A stretch of 64,000 nt of DNA from Archegozetes longisetosus. Its lineage: Eukaryota; Arthropoda; Arachnida; Sarcoptiformes; Trhypochthoniidae. This document shows positions 35,968-48,879 of the stretch, one piece after another. The stretch covers positions 3,410,001 to 3,474,000 of the forward strand of contig JAEMBT020000001.1 in NCBI GenBank assembly GCA_018873245.2, in the 5' to 3' direction. Position 1 is the first letter of the stretch. Every line of letters begins with the position of its first letter. A program made the position numbers and the translations under genes. The notes beneath the pieces are model-generated. The model saw only the letters and a program-made list of their open reading frames with translations. It did not search any database and was not told the origin of the DNA.

Positions 35968-38674
35968 ATAAAACCTTTTTTAACATTAGCATTTGTTCTA
36001 ATTCTCACAATTAGAATGTGTTTCTGGACCAGTGATTTGTGCATTTTTTCTCTCCAGTTCCATCAGAAAAGTTTTGGAGCTATTTATTTATCGTTTTATT
36101 TTGATTAAAAGCTAGAAATAATTGATTTATACAATAATTTAGACTAAATTTTAAGCTCTATTCACTGTCGAAATCCATATAACTATAAAATAGAAATTTG
36201 ATAATCAAAATGAAAATTAAAAGTAAGAAGTTGTTTAATAAATCACTGTTGCAGAAACATGTTGACAGAACTTTGTCTGCAACTAATTTTTGGCCAATCA
36301 AATCAACCACATTAAAGCCCTTCAATAGGATACTTTCAATAACTAATTTCAATAACACTTTAGGCGTCCAAACAGTTATTGAGATTTGTTTTGCGATTTA
36401 TTTAGCCTTAAATTTAATAATTACTCATATGTTTGACCATAAGCTAATTGGTTCTAAAGTGCTTTCAAACTGTTTGGAAATTACTACTAATCAAACGTTT
36501 TTCTTATGATTTAGTTTTTTAGTTAAGCTAATAATGATTTTGTTATATTTTAACTAATTTTACTTAAGCCCTTTCATTAGAAATCATATGAAATCAGATT
36601 ATATAAACAAAAAGTTGATTATCTAAACAAAAAGTTGATTTTCTAATACTTTATCTTCAAATATATTAAACAAAATTTGAAAATTATAAATTCAATAGTA
36701 CTCGTATTAAGAAATATTTGTTTTTAACCACAATATTTAATCTGTATTAAACTTGACATAACTGTTTTCAATAAAATATCTTTTAATTTCAATTTCAATG
36801 TCACTATTGATTAAGTAATTTAATTAATAGACTATTAAATGCGTAATAAAAGCTTAAACTTGAGAAACCAATGGTGACAAGGTTAGAAAAGATGAAACCT
36901 TATTAGTAATTTAATATATCCTCAACTATAACCTTCACTTCGTGTCTAATCACAATTCAGTTTCTCTAGTTTAATTCAATTTTTAAGCCCCTCTATTGCG
37001 CAACTATCAGTTGAAACTGTTTATCGTAAAGCCTTCAACTCGTAATATTTCATATCTGCAGACTTCTTAAATAACTGGTGAGACGCTATAAACCATTTAA
37101 TTGAATTGGTTCCATAAAGTCTGACGTAAGACATTCATTTGAGTGACATATTATGAAATTTGATGTAATTAACCATATCTATCAGATATTTCATAATTAA
37201 TAAACTGCATTATAGACAAATTACTATCCAAATCATGTATTTCCTGATTATTCATTCATTTTGCAATCAATTTAGTCATTGAAAAATCGATAAACTTGAC
37301 ATTTTTCAAGTTTATACCTTCGTTTAAAATTAATTATTCAACTAAAAGGTTAGACAACTTAAATCCAAGGAAATCCTATTCAATCAACTGATCATAGACT
37401 AGAGATACACCACTTTAACTAATTGGGTCAAATCTGATATCATTTTCTCATTCCCTTTCACATCATTCTTATGCTCAAACTCTCGTTTAACACTATTTAC
37501 AGCATTCATTCAATAATGTTTTAATTATCTCTAGTCAAACTCAATGCTAGATTTACAGATCATAACTTATTTTTGAAGATCTCTTTGACAGTTTTAAATC
37601 AAAGAATACATACTGAATGTGGCAGAAACATTATTGCATTTTTATAGGAAACATAAATCCTTTAGTTAGACTTTATTTGGTTCAATACTTCAAACAAAAG
37701 TGTTATCAGTTGAAAACATGAGCTGAAAATAGGCTAAACCTCAATAAAAACAGCAAAGAAATGATTGAAGTTACGAGTGAGATAGTTCATATCTAAAAAG
37801 CTATTTTCCATTGATTGTATAGAGGTATATGGAACCAACTTTGAGGGCAGAGTTCTTGGAATAGCCTTGTTTATAACATGTAATGTTATGCAATGTTATC
37901 AATGATAAATTGCAACTTTCTATCTGTTATTCAGTTATATAACTCAATGCAATAACTCGAGGACGAACTGAGCAAAATAAAAATACTGCTGTTATTGATC
38001 CATTTCATTTGATTCAATAATAAACGTAAATACACTTCACTAAATACAAGGCTTTATAGAGCAAAACATTATTTTCATATCTCATATACCTTTGTGAGTA
38101 TCGAGTTCTTTGATAAGTCATCAAATATTTGATCTAATTCGATACGAGTTTCAGATCGAATACAAAAATAAATTATTTTCAAGTTTTCAAACTAGAATAA
38201 CTTTAGCAAACAGTTGATAAATATTATTTTAAAAAATAACTGTCATGAGTAAAATCCAAACTTTAACTAACTTAAGAGCATTTCTTAAATGTTTTCAAAT
38301 TAAGAAGTAGATAACAATACCAGAGGTACAACACGTCTGTCTTCTGCAAGTTTACGTCAATAAGTTATTCGGTCACACCTGAAATTAAATCAGTCAATAA
38401 TTATTTTCAATTCAATATTAAGATTGAGGTCAATAATAATCATTAAAACAAATTGTGAGAATTCGCAAAATCTGAATGAATATAAATTTAATTAATAAAT
38501 CGATGACTAAGCCATAGACATATTAAAAGCTTCATTCAGAGTGAACAATTCGTAATGTATTTAGTCTTTGATGGCTCAAAATCACAAATCTGTTTGACTT
38601 TACAGGTTGTGAGGAACGAGTCATCAGTTGAGTGAATGACAAATATTTTGTTATAAACAAACCTAATGTTCAAT
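35968..38674. other. Convergent intergenic region
   Basis: Between the 3' ends of kynureninase (plus) and lipoyl synthase (minus). Open frames at 36158-36358 and 36198-36509 overlap on opposite strands and lack motifs. A 20-base direct duplication (ATCTAAACAAAAAGTTGATT) lies at 36601-36640. Confidence 0.5.
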
Positions 38675-39961
38675 TCATAAATTGTCGACACCTTTTTCGA
38701 GGAGTTGTCGACGTTTTTGTAGTAAATTTTTAATAAAAAATTCTCCGGCTTTGTAAGAAGACCTCACAAGAGGTCCACTGGCTGTGTAGGCAAATCCCAA
38801 TTGATTTCCATATTCTTCCCATTGTTTGAACTTTTCAGGTGTGACATACTCAACAACCTTAAGATGTCTTTTTGTTGGTTGCATGTACTGCCCTAATGTC
38901 AAACAATCGACTTCTGCTTTTCTCAAGTCTTCCATAGCTCTCTTGATCTGATCGTCTGTTTCTCCAAATCCAAGCATAATCGAAGTCTTGGTCAAAACAG
39001 TTTCACCATTCATTTGTTTAGAAACAGCTTTGGCATGTTTCAACACTGAAATTGATTGCTCATAGTTAGCTCTGGGGTCGCGAATAAATCTTTGAAACTC
39101 TTCAACAGTTTCGATATTATGTGCATAAACATCAAGACCAGAAATGGCAACTGTTTTCACTGCATTCATATCTCCTCTAAAGTCAGGTGTCAAACATTCA
39201 ATCATAAGTGATGGACTCAACCGTTTGAGCTCAATAACAGTTTGCGCAAAGTGTTGAGACCCGCCATCAGTCAAGTCATCTCTATCTACAGACGTGAGAA
39301 CTACATAATCGAGACCCCATTCAGAAATAGCTTTGGCAGTATTTAAGGGTTCGTCTGGGTCTGGAAGTGGAGGAGATTTGGAGGTCTTGACAGAACAGAA
39401 CCGACAGCCACGAGTACATGTATCACCTAATAGCATGATAGTGGCTGTTGCTGTTGAGTGCTCTCCTCCACCCCAACACTCGCCTATGTTCGGACATCGG
39501 GCCTCTTCACACACCTTAATATTCGATGAGATCAAACACATTAACATCAAATCAATAACTGAGTCAGATAAATGATTCTATTGTTTTATACCGTATGAAG
39601 ATTTAGAGATCTTAAAGACTCCTTCAGTCGGTGATAGTTTTTGCCAATCGGTATCTCTTTCTTAAGCCATGGCGGAAGTCGTAATCTGTTGATTAGTATA
39701 CTATTGATTTATGAATTAATTCGATTGTTTATACCTTTGATTGTCTCCCTTTTCTCTCTTAAGTTTTCCGCTATATTGCGACCAACTCTGATCTCGAGGA
39801 ACAACACCGGCGATGAAGTCAGACAATTGAGGGCCTGTCTTTAGATCAGACCTCAATTGTTCTATTGATTTATCACTATTTGTACTCTTATTGGCGTAAA
39901 TTGGTGAACATTTTATATTAATTTTATGGTTAATTAATTGCCTACTATTTACGTTAAACAT
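38675..39961 (-). CDS. LIAS: Lipoyl synthase, mitochondrial
   Basis: This radical SAM enzyme inserts two sulphurs into protein-bound octanoyl groups in mitochondria, making the lipoyl cofactor of the 2-oxoacid dehydrogenases and glycine cleavage H protein. Exons 39961-39735, 39685-39592 and 39514-38675 join in phases 2 and 0 and give 386 residues, like the human enzyme (372). The N-terminus is basic and Asn/Ser-rich, consistent with a transit peptide. Both iron-sulphur motifs are complete: [12 protein letters not shown] for the auxiliary cluster and CTRGCRFC for the SAM cluster. [50 protein letters not shown] and the C-terminal [12 protein letters not shown] (with the cluster-ligand Ser) all fit the family. 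Nothing is missing. Confidence 0.96.
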
Positions 39962-40183
39962 GTCTGTAGTTGAAGTTGTACTTCAAGTTAGTCAACAATC
40001 GACAAAAGGCACAAATCAATAACATTAAGTTCCTTTAAATTCGTACTCGCTGAAATGATGAGTTAGGCCCTTATTCAAATTTTGTTTGATTGCTAGATCT
40101 GACAGAGCGCCCCAAGTGTCAACTACACAAACTTGTGATCGCATTTCTTATAAATACATCTCTCATATTACATTTTATTATTA

Positions 40184-40722
40184 CAGTAAATGCAAATGCT
40201 ATTTCACACTTAAGCATTTGCTATTTCCAAAACCAGTTTCTTATCCACAGCGCAAGCATTTGCTATTTCTGATTAATCAATTGCTATTTCCATTTGAAAG
40301 TACAATATCCTTATCAATATCTCTTATTGTTTATACCTTTACTTAAATATCGTGTTTTTGTATAAATTTACAAAAAATTAATTAAATGGAAGAATCAAAC
40401 CTTAATGTAGTTTCTAGTTTTACACTAATGCGTATCAAACAATCAATCAGTATTGATTTGAGAAAATTACGTTGTAATTGTAGAAAGATTACATGTAATT
40501 AGTGCTGAACAGGTATCTGTTGTGACGAACATATTTAATATATAATTATGTAAAAAATATGGGGAGATATCTAAGTAAATGTTTAAATAAAGGAGGAATC
40601 CTTTACTAAGTATTTTATTAGTTGTACTGATTCTTAACTTTATAATAAAGTTTTTAGGAAAAAGCAAATGCATAACTGGAAATAGCAAATGCTTAAGTGT
40701 GAAATAGCATTTGCATTTACTG
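40184..40722. mobile_element. Tc1/mariner-type miniature element with perfect 46-base ends (539 bases)
   Basis: The ends begin CAGTAAATGCAAATGCTATT and continue through CACACTTAAGCATTTGCTATTTCCA; left (40184-40229) and right (40677-40722) arms are exact reverse complements, and TA flanks both sides. A related sub-repeat (AAGCATTTGCTATTTC) recurs near 40250. CAGT ends with TA duplication indicate Tc1/mariner mobilisation. The perfect ends imply recent movement. No transposase frame inside. Confidence 0.85.
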
Positions 40723-42304
40723 TATATACTTTATTACTCTATAACTTTTTGTCTTTCAAATAAATACGTTTTCGTTTCATTTATTATCGCAAATTGATTG
40801 AAAGTAATCAGTTTTTGTAATTCACTCATATTTCAAACTGGACAATATTGATTTAATCTAGTTTCCAATCCGTTTTTCAAACTTTAATATTCAAATTTGT
40901 CTCATTAGTTAAGATTTCTTATTTCAGTGTCAACCTTTCGTTCACAATAATGTTTTTTCATTTTATTACTAAGATAGAAATTATTTCTAAATAAAAATAA
41001 ATAAAACAGAAATATGGCAAATTGTTTGGAAAAGAGTGAAATAATATTAGTAAATAAGAAGAATGTGTTGCAATGCACTTAGGCTATTTCAACATAATAG
41101 ATAATAGAGTCAGCTATAGGTGGAAGCATAATCTATGTATAACCAACGTTCAAATACAATTATACTTTCAACTTCCATCATTGCATCATATTTTTTAGGG
41201 CTATTTTATATATTACTTAACAAATATTTACATTTTTCTTATTTTTATGTCTTACTGTATATGGTTTTTAAGATCTTCAAGAATCGTTAAATATGAATGT
41301 TATTCTTGACAAGCTTCAAGTGTTTTCGCTCAATTTATATAGTTTACTGAAATTAAATTTATTAATACTCATTACATCGAATATGAATGTATTACTTTCT
41401 GACATCTCTCTGTGTTTTTAAGTTTGGAAAATTCAAAACAGTTCAGCATCACTAACTTTTGAATACAGTTAAGGATTTTAAGAACAATTAAAAACATGCT
41501 TGGATCTCTCCTATAGATTTATATTCTGTATTTACAAACTATTTGCCTGCATTTTGAGAGTTAGACAAGTTTACTGTACTTTAAGTTCAAACCATAGTCA
41601 ATTTAAGCTAATTTCAATTGTGTTTGTCGTAAATTTACCCAAATTATTAAGAGTGCATTATTTGAGGCTCAAGACTATTGGATTATCCCAATAGTTGTTT
41701 GGATAAAAGTTTGTTTCTATTGTTTGTTGTAATTACAATCGAAGTAGAAACCAAACTAGACCTTCAATAGTAAGAAATGATAAATAAATAAAATAGTTAT
41801 ATAAAAAAAGTACAGAATAAAATGATTACTAAACCTAACCTAGCCTTATATATGACGAAATAAACCCCAGAAAAAGCTAACAAAGGATTAATATCTGATT
41901 AATAGACATTATATTTCAAATAGTATTGCAAGCTATTTCAATGGATAGGAACTTGTAGCAAACGTACGCTTAGGAACTTATTAATCGTCTATAGCAACTA
42001 AAGTAAATTGGTGCGCGAACATGTATTCGAGGGATTATTCATATATTTATTTAAGTAGATTTAATAACAAAAGACACATTATGTACATATATTAATAAAT
42101 AAGAGTGTTTCGTAGGAAACAAGCCCTAAAAGCATAGCAACATAGCTATAAATAAAAATATGGGATAACCAAAAGGATATAAGAAAATAAGTTAGTGTAG
42201 AAATAAATATAGGATTGATAGTAGTGAATGGAGTGCGTCACAAACGGGTTTGTGTTATAATGAAAGAGAGATAGCGTAAATAAGAGTATATACTTGTCTG
42301 TAAG
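40723..42304. other. Intergenic, upstream of FAF2
   Basis: AT-rich; no gene seen. Near 41970 a phrase (GGAACTTATTAATCGTCTATAGCAAC) resembles one end of miniature family 1, without a partner. Confidence 0.45.
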
Positions 42305-42805
42305 ATGGACGAACCAAACAACACTCATCTTCAATTAAATTCTGATCAAACTGAAAAAGTTCTTTTATTTCAGGTCTTTTTTTTCATTTCTATTTTTATT
42401 ATTTATTCTAAATTATTTTATTTGATTAACTGTTAAATATTTATAAAGAAATTGTTTGATTCATATCTATCTTAAACCTAAATATTTATTTGAATTATAA
42501 TCTAAATCATAATGTTTCATAATGTTTCATAATGTTCAACTTAAACAGGATCTAACTGGTATTGAAGACTTGGACAGATGTAAAGAAATACTATCATCAC
42601 ATAACTGGGATCTGGAAGTAGTTAAACATATAAAATATGAAATAATTAACAATAATAATAATAATTGGTTTGGTGTTTAGATTGCAGTTCGATTTACATT
42701 AGACGGAAACATCGAAAGTCAAATCAATACCGAGTCCAGTCTAAGACACCGTTCAGTTGGGGGACAAACTAACTTAAATAATTCAGATAATAGTCAACAG
42801 CAAGA

Positions 42806-42853
<48 letters not shown>

Positions 42854-45827
42854 TAATAATACAGCGCCTGAAACTAGACTATCCATTTGGTCGTTCACAA
42901 CACGTCTCATCTCATTACCATTCGCTTTTATTTACGATACACTACTCTCTATTTTTCGGTTCGCATTATCTATCTTAAGGACTGATCACATAAGAAGTAT
43001 GTCTTAACTCTTCATGTTCTCCCATCTTTTTTCCATTTTTTCAGTCCTCTCAATGTCTTTCTGGAGTTTTTAGATTTAAATTTGAATTCAATAGAATTAT
43101 AGTTGATCCAAAAAATGAATAGCTCGAGTCTGAACGGATTATGATATTCGTCGAATATAAAATTTGTATTCAGGTTTTGTGGTTCAGGTTCAAGTGTGAG
43201 TTCAGGTTTTGTATAATGAACGATAGGGTTGTGAAAATATTCCACTGATCTGCTGACTAGCTGATAAGAGAATTAGTTAGAGATTATCTGTTGAGGACTT
43301 TTGGGTTTGTGGCAAAATGTACGATAAGTAACAATCGAATAGTTAGCTTTTGATTGAACTTGAAGATTAACTATGTTAACTAGTTTAATTGATCTTATTA
43401 ATCAACTTGAAATATATTTGATTAACCTGAAATTTTGGACCTCTCTCAGCTGGAGTCTTGGACATTTGAGTTGATATTTATCACTAAAATCAATAATGAA
43501 TTTCTACTCTATTCATAGTTGAAATCTATTAGAGCCACAAAAATGCAAAATATAACATTTGTAACGAGTTTTATTTGAATTCATAAAAACTTGAAATCAT
43601 CATAAAACTAGTTTTAAAACTACGTAATATCTGGCAGATTGATAGAAAAGTTAGGTTTCAAAAAGTAGACTTCGTTTAAATCGTTGAAATACAATTGAAA
43701 GGTTAGAGATAACTAATGAGTTATATTAAATTCATTCTTAAATAATCTTATCTGAAAACTAATTTTGGATACGAATTGTTGAAAAGCCTTTTATTCCAAG
43801 TATTTCCTCATAACAGAGGAATGATTTCGGTCACAATTTTGCTTCAAAATCACTATAACTAAAAATATCTCGCAGCTAATACAATGATTAATATGTTGTT
43901 AAAATAGTTCTGAAATATTTACTTCCGGTATGTATATTAGCTGAAAGATAACTAATTATTTAATGAAAACTGTATAAGTATTTGATTATTTGCTTTTACT
44001 TTCAGTTTAGCCTTTAGCTATTCATTTAAATGAATATAACTTTTTCTGATACTTTGTCTTTCTATGCTATCTTTTTTGAGATAATTTTTTTCAAAATGAC
44101 TTTTCTCTAAACGAAAAAACTATTTTTGGTAGTAAAGAATAGTTATTGAAACTTAATTAGTCTTAAAATGCTATAACGTATTAAAAAGGTTTTCACTAGA
44201 ACTTTGAGTGACATGATTTACAAAACTTACAAATGATACGAACCAGCAATAGGATTACTCATTAAAGAGTATATTTATTTCATAATTTGTGAGAAATCAT
44301 TTTAAAACTCTACACAGCATTATATAATAGACATTATGACTTAACTCCGCAATAGCAATTTAGCAGAAATTATCAGTAAACACAGTCTTATCCAGTTATT
44401 GGCAACTCAGTTATAGGCAAATCCGGTTATAGGTAACTTATCTCCTACGCACCGGCAAGTTGCCTATAACCGAGTCAGACTGTAACATACCGTATGCGAT
44501 AGTGACAAAGCTATTGAAATATTTTTATTAAATCAAGTATTTTATGATGTAGATCAACACGTAGTCTACATCAATCACTAAAATGACTTATTTTTAATTT
44601 TTCTAATCTATTTTAATATATATCATTAGTCAAGACATGAGTGACTCCGATATGAATATCGAAATAGAAAACGATTCCGAAATGGAAACCAATTCAGAAT
44701 CAGTTATTGATTACAGCGAATATGATTTTGAAAATGATGATTCATATAATTATATTTCTGACGAAGACATTTCTGAATCTAATTCTGAATCAATCGAAAC
44801 TGAATTAATAGATTCAAATTTATCCACAGATACCACAGACGCGACACAAGACGTGAGTCGATTCATCAGTGAGTTTGAGTCGCAGTACGGATTACGTCAT
44901 CCAGTCTTCTATCGCGGGTCTTATAATCAGGCCGTGAATGAGGCCAAGAGGGAACTTAAGTTTCTGTTGGTTTACTTGCATTCAGACTCACATCAGGACA
45001 CGAGAAAGTTTTGCAACGATATTATAACTAATAATCAATTTATTGAATTTTTAAATCAAAATAATCTACTGCTTTGGTCGTGTTCTGTCAACTATAACGA
45101 AGGATATCGAGTGTCTCAAGCCTTAAGAGAAAGCAGTTATCCTTATTTGGCATTAATTGGTTTGAAACAGAATCGTATGCTTCTTATCAGGAAATTTGAA
45201 GGCAAACAATCCATTCAACTCCTTTTGAATCAATTGAGAAAAAGTATTGAAGACAACGAATCCAGTCTTATTGCTGCCAGACTTGAACGCGAAGAACGAA
45301 ATATGAATCAGCTTATTCGACAGCAACAGGACGAGGCTTTTGCTGAGTCATTAAGAGCTGATCAGGAGAAGGATCGTAAGAAACAGGAGGAGAAAAACAA
45401 AAAAGAAGCCGAAGAAAAGGCTAAGAAAGAGAAGGAATTGGAAGCGAGTCAACGAAAGGAGCGGTTATTGCAGTTGAGATTAGAATTAGTTAATACAATA
45501 CCTGAAGAGCCGGACACCGGCGATAGTAATGCAACTAAACTTGTGATTAAATTACCGAATGGCAAACGTCTTGAGAGGCGTTTCTTAAAGACACAATCCA
45601 TAAAATATTTGTATTATTTTGTGTTCTGCGACCCTCAGTCGCCGCTTAACTTTCAAATTAGAACCAATTTTCCCACTCGTGATCTGCCCGGAAAACCGCC
45701 TTCTCTTGAAGACTTCCCATCAAATAATGACATTAATGATAGTGTTTCTCGTCAAGTGATGCCTACTTTTGATGAATGTGATCTCGGCAAGGGAGCCATG
45801 CTTTTTGTTCATGATTTAGAAGCTTAA
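42305..45827 (+). CDS. FAF2: FAS-associated factor 2 (UBXD8), ERAD adaptor
   Basis: FAF2 is a hairpin membrane protein of ER and lipid droplets that recruits the p97/VCP ATPase to extract ubiquitinated proteins. Exons 42305-42373, 42549-42617, 42681-42996 and 44635-45827 (phases 0, 0, 1) give 548 residues; human FAF2 has 445. Order seen: N-terminal UBA domain (FQDLTGIEDLDRCKEILSSH across exons 1-2), a polyasparagine run of about 19, the hydrophobic hairpin (SLPFAFIYDTLLSIFRFALS), an acidic Ser/Asp/Glu-rich stretch, the UAS thioredoxin-like domain (HPVFYRGSYNQAVNEAKREL, FLLVYLHSDSHQDTRKFCND, GYRVSQALRESSYPYLALIG), a charged coiled coil (EREERNMNQLIRQQQDEAFA) and a C-terminal UBX domain ending MLFVHDLEA. 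The extra length is the Asn tract plus the acidic insert. An AATAAA lies near 46138. Confidence 0.94.
42508..42536. repeat. Tandem decamer in FAF2 intron 1
   Basis: Three copies of TCATAATGTT. Confidence 0.85.
42808..42862. repeat. Coding (AAT)n microsatellite
   Basis: About 18 AAT/AAC codons in FAF2 exon 3, encoding polyasparagine between the UBA domain and the membrane hairpin. Length is likely variable between individuals. Confidence 0.9.
44383..44482. mobile_element. Short pogo-like miniature element in FAF2 intron 3
   Basis: Inverted ends CAGTCTTATCCAGTTATTGG (left) and CAGTCTGACTCGGTTATAGG (reverse complement of right), both continuing CAACT. TA follows the right end; the left flank is CA, so it is degenerate or truncated. 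Confidence 0.5.
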
Positions 45828-46501
45828 TTGTAATAATACGTCTCTATAACATGAGCTTTTCTGAAATCTACTCCAGATTTTGGTAATTGATTTTCGTTAT
45901 ATTCATACACGACTGATCTATTGATTTAATACTGAGAGGCATTCATGACTATTGCTTTGTAATCAGCTTTAAGAAAATCTAATATCAAATTCTGAGTTTA
46001 ATTTTCAAAAAATCTTATGTTACTACTGATTTCGATTTTTCATTTCTAAATATTGATATAAAAAGTGCAACTTTTAGTTTATTATCTCAACCTTCGAACA
46101 GATTATTATTAAAATTATTTGTATTTATTTTAAGAAAAATAAAGCTTTCGAAGAAGTGTTTTCCTCCTGATGCTTGAGTGAATCCAGTTTTTTGTATGAG
46201 TACAATTATTTTTAGCAATATAATAATTTTTCTCAGCTTCAAATTTATTACTAAAATATTTTAAACAATTTTGTTAAATATAAGTCATAAGCAATCAATT
46301 TATTCTGTAAAAGTTGCTTATCGTTAGTCAATGGTAACAAAATGCTAGCAAATAATATGTTCAGACTTTCAGCTTTGAATATAATCTTGAATTGAAATAA
46401 AAAAATTAGAAATTACAATGACAAGTAATGGAATATAAGTATTAAAATAAAGTTGAAAGTGGAATAATGTGTAAATATGCAAAGTCAAACTCAATAGAAG
46501 T
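45828..46501. other. Convergent spacer with FAF2 polyadenylation signal
   Basis: Holds the FAF2 3' UTR (AATAAA at 46138-46143) and the 3' flank of the GTSF1-like gene. Nothing else seen. Confidence 0.5.
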
Positions 46502-47498
46502 TCAACGGAGATCAGGAGAGGAACGTCTCGTATCGTCAGATAGATCGTCTTCTCGTTCGCGCTTAACACCAGAAGAGGTGCCGCGACCGATATCCGTTTG
46601 TCTGTTGGCTGTCTTTGAACCTGAGATCGGAGTTATTGATCCGCGACCGATACCAAATTTGGCGAATTTTGCGAACTCTGGCACTCTATTAGGTTTGCGC
46701 ACATCTGGCTCTGAGGAATCGATCTTGACTTGAGATGTGTCTCCAGAACTCGAACTCGAAGTCAATGAATTATCGTTTTCTGGTCTTGAGAGCGATGGCC
46801 TGAATAATACATTGAAAAATATGTATTTCAAATATAATTAGTAAATAATCGAGATTAAATAAAATGATAAAAACCTCGGATTTTGATCAACTTCTGATAG
46901 TTTCTCTTTTGCCTTTTCAACCATTTCTTTATAGTATTTCTTACGTTCGGCAGGTTTCATACGTTGTATCTCAATATTAGTCTTAAAAGCAAATTGTTGT
47001 TGATCTTCATCAGGAGATTGAGTTTCCTCAAGACCAGGAACGACATAAGGGTTAGCCTTTTGTTGGTCCCAGTCATCAGAAGAGAGAGGATTTTCAGTTG
47101 TACGAACTACAACACTTTGCGGAATTGTTCTGTTACGCGAATCCTCTGTTCAAAAATTCAAAGTATTATTTAAATTAAGCAAAACAATAATCTATAACTA
47201 AATAAACACCGATTTCTCTAATGATTTGTCGACTGTCTTTGCACAAAAGTATGTGTTGTTGCAATTGATTAGCTGGTATTTTATGTAAAGCATTGAACGG
47301 ACAGTCACGGAGAACAGGGTTATCGGGATTCTATTCATATCAAAACACAATTAAGTGGTTGCAAACAAGTAATTAATTGTTAATGTAAACCTTCGAACAT
47401 TTGATGATATGCTGCTGAAGTCTTCTACTGCTCACTTTATGCAATGGATTGTAGGGACACGTCTTCATCTCATCGCGTATTTGACTAAATGTTGCCAT
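46502..47498 (-). CDS. Gametocyte-specific factor 1-like CHHC zinc-finger protein
   Basis: Four exons, 47498-47391, 47330-47210, 47145-46875 and 46799-46502, join in phases 0, 1 and 2 and give 265 residues. Two U11-48K-type CHHC zinc fingers lie at the N-terminus: CPYNPLHKVSSRRLQQHIIK followed by C, and CPFNALHKIPANQLQQHILL followed by C. Paired CHHC fingers are the hallmark of GTSF1 (Asterix in Drosophila), a small-RNA pathway cofactor that assists PIWI proteins in silencing transposons; the fingers bind RNA. The next part is acidic with DDWDQQKANPYVVPG, then a basic helix (RMKPAERKKYYKEMVEKAKE), and a Ser/Arg-rich disordered tail. The tail is longer than in typical GTSF1 (about 165 residues). 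Other CHHC proteins cannot be excluded, but the tandem pair makes GTSF1 the best call. Confidence 0.87.
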
Positions 47499-48879
47499 TG
47501 TTTTGATGTCTCTTTAGCTACCTCAATATTGCTTAACATATCAATAATTATTATTAGTATTATTTAAATAGTCTTTTGCCTAATCCTTAATAATTACCAC
47601 AAAACTGTCGATGATTTTCAATATTTTGAATAAAATTTAAAAAAGCATTCGTCACAATAAACAAAATTTGTTTTCAATAAAAATGATTTATTAAAATGTA
47701 ATTTAAAGAGCGAACCAATTGCTGACTATGAAATGTGTTGAGCGCCAAACACTAATATTGTTATGGTTTCATAGTAGATCAAAACTAAGTCTAATGTTAT
47801 GTCTAGGCTACATCAGTGTGAGATCATGTGTTCACTGGTATACGACTACTATGTATTTCACCGTCATATTCTATAAACTGAAACGTGTCTGAAGAACCAA
47901 ACAGTAACCTAACCTAACCTAACCTGACTGACTTAATTAATGACAAAACCACTATAGTATGTTAAGTTATTCAAGATTAGGTAAGGCGTTTGGTAACATA
48001 ATGCGCTAGACATAAGGGAATATAGTATTGAAACATATAGTAGTTATGTGCCAGTCAATGCATATTCTCACACTTTTAAACCTAAACTAAATATTTAGAG
48101 CAAACGAGTCACGAATCATGCGCTAACTTTATGTCTTTAAATTTTTCAAATATTTGGCGCGTTCTTTAGTAAAACTTTAGGGACTTTAACCTCAGAAGAT
48201 TTAATAAAATTTGATAAAAGTTTAAAAAATCAATGATTTTTGTCCACAGCTTAGATTTAACTAAAATTCAAAATGAAAATGAAAAGAAATTGACGTAATG
48301 AACAGGTTTTGAACTAGAGCTAAATAGGAAAAGTATAACAAAGTGTTAGTAAAACAATTTACAAAACATGACGTAAGATTAATCACTTTTGTTTGTTTAT
48401 TCAAAAAATCAATCATGTCTTATCAGTTGAAGTAAATATGTTTATTTGATGAAGCATTTTATTTGATACACAATCAAACTGTTAATTTGTTATCAATTGA
48501 ACACTATCGATTTAACGCTTTTTAAACTAATACTAAATACAGTTGTGAAATTTGTAAAGCAAACCTAAATGCTTCAGAGATTTTCAAAATTTGTTTCCAC
48601 TCTATTTGAAGGAATAGTACAAAATTGTCAAACAGTAGTACACAATTAAGTAAACTATTGATGAAATGAAATTACTTCTCATAAACTATGATCAAATATA
48701 AAAAGTTGTCACTTTTCTTTCATCAATATTGAATTGGTTATTACATTGATTTATATAAATTTTAATATTAAACAATGTAAATATCATAGAACGCGACACA
48801 TTCAAACAGTTTAAGAACTAAAACTTCAAAAACATTTTAACAAATTGTAGATTTGGCAAAGTACTGATTGAATTGCGAA
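47499..48879. other. Divergent intergenic region with interstitial TTAGG
   Basis: Between the GTSF1-like gene (minus) and the membrane orphan (plus). A TTAGG-type run (four CCTAA units) lies at about 47907-47926. No gene seen. Confidence 0.5.

Noticed and set aside
36198..36509. Plus-strand 103-residue frame after kynureninase
   Set aside because: Overlapped by a minus-strand frame; AT-driven composition; no motif.
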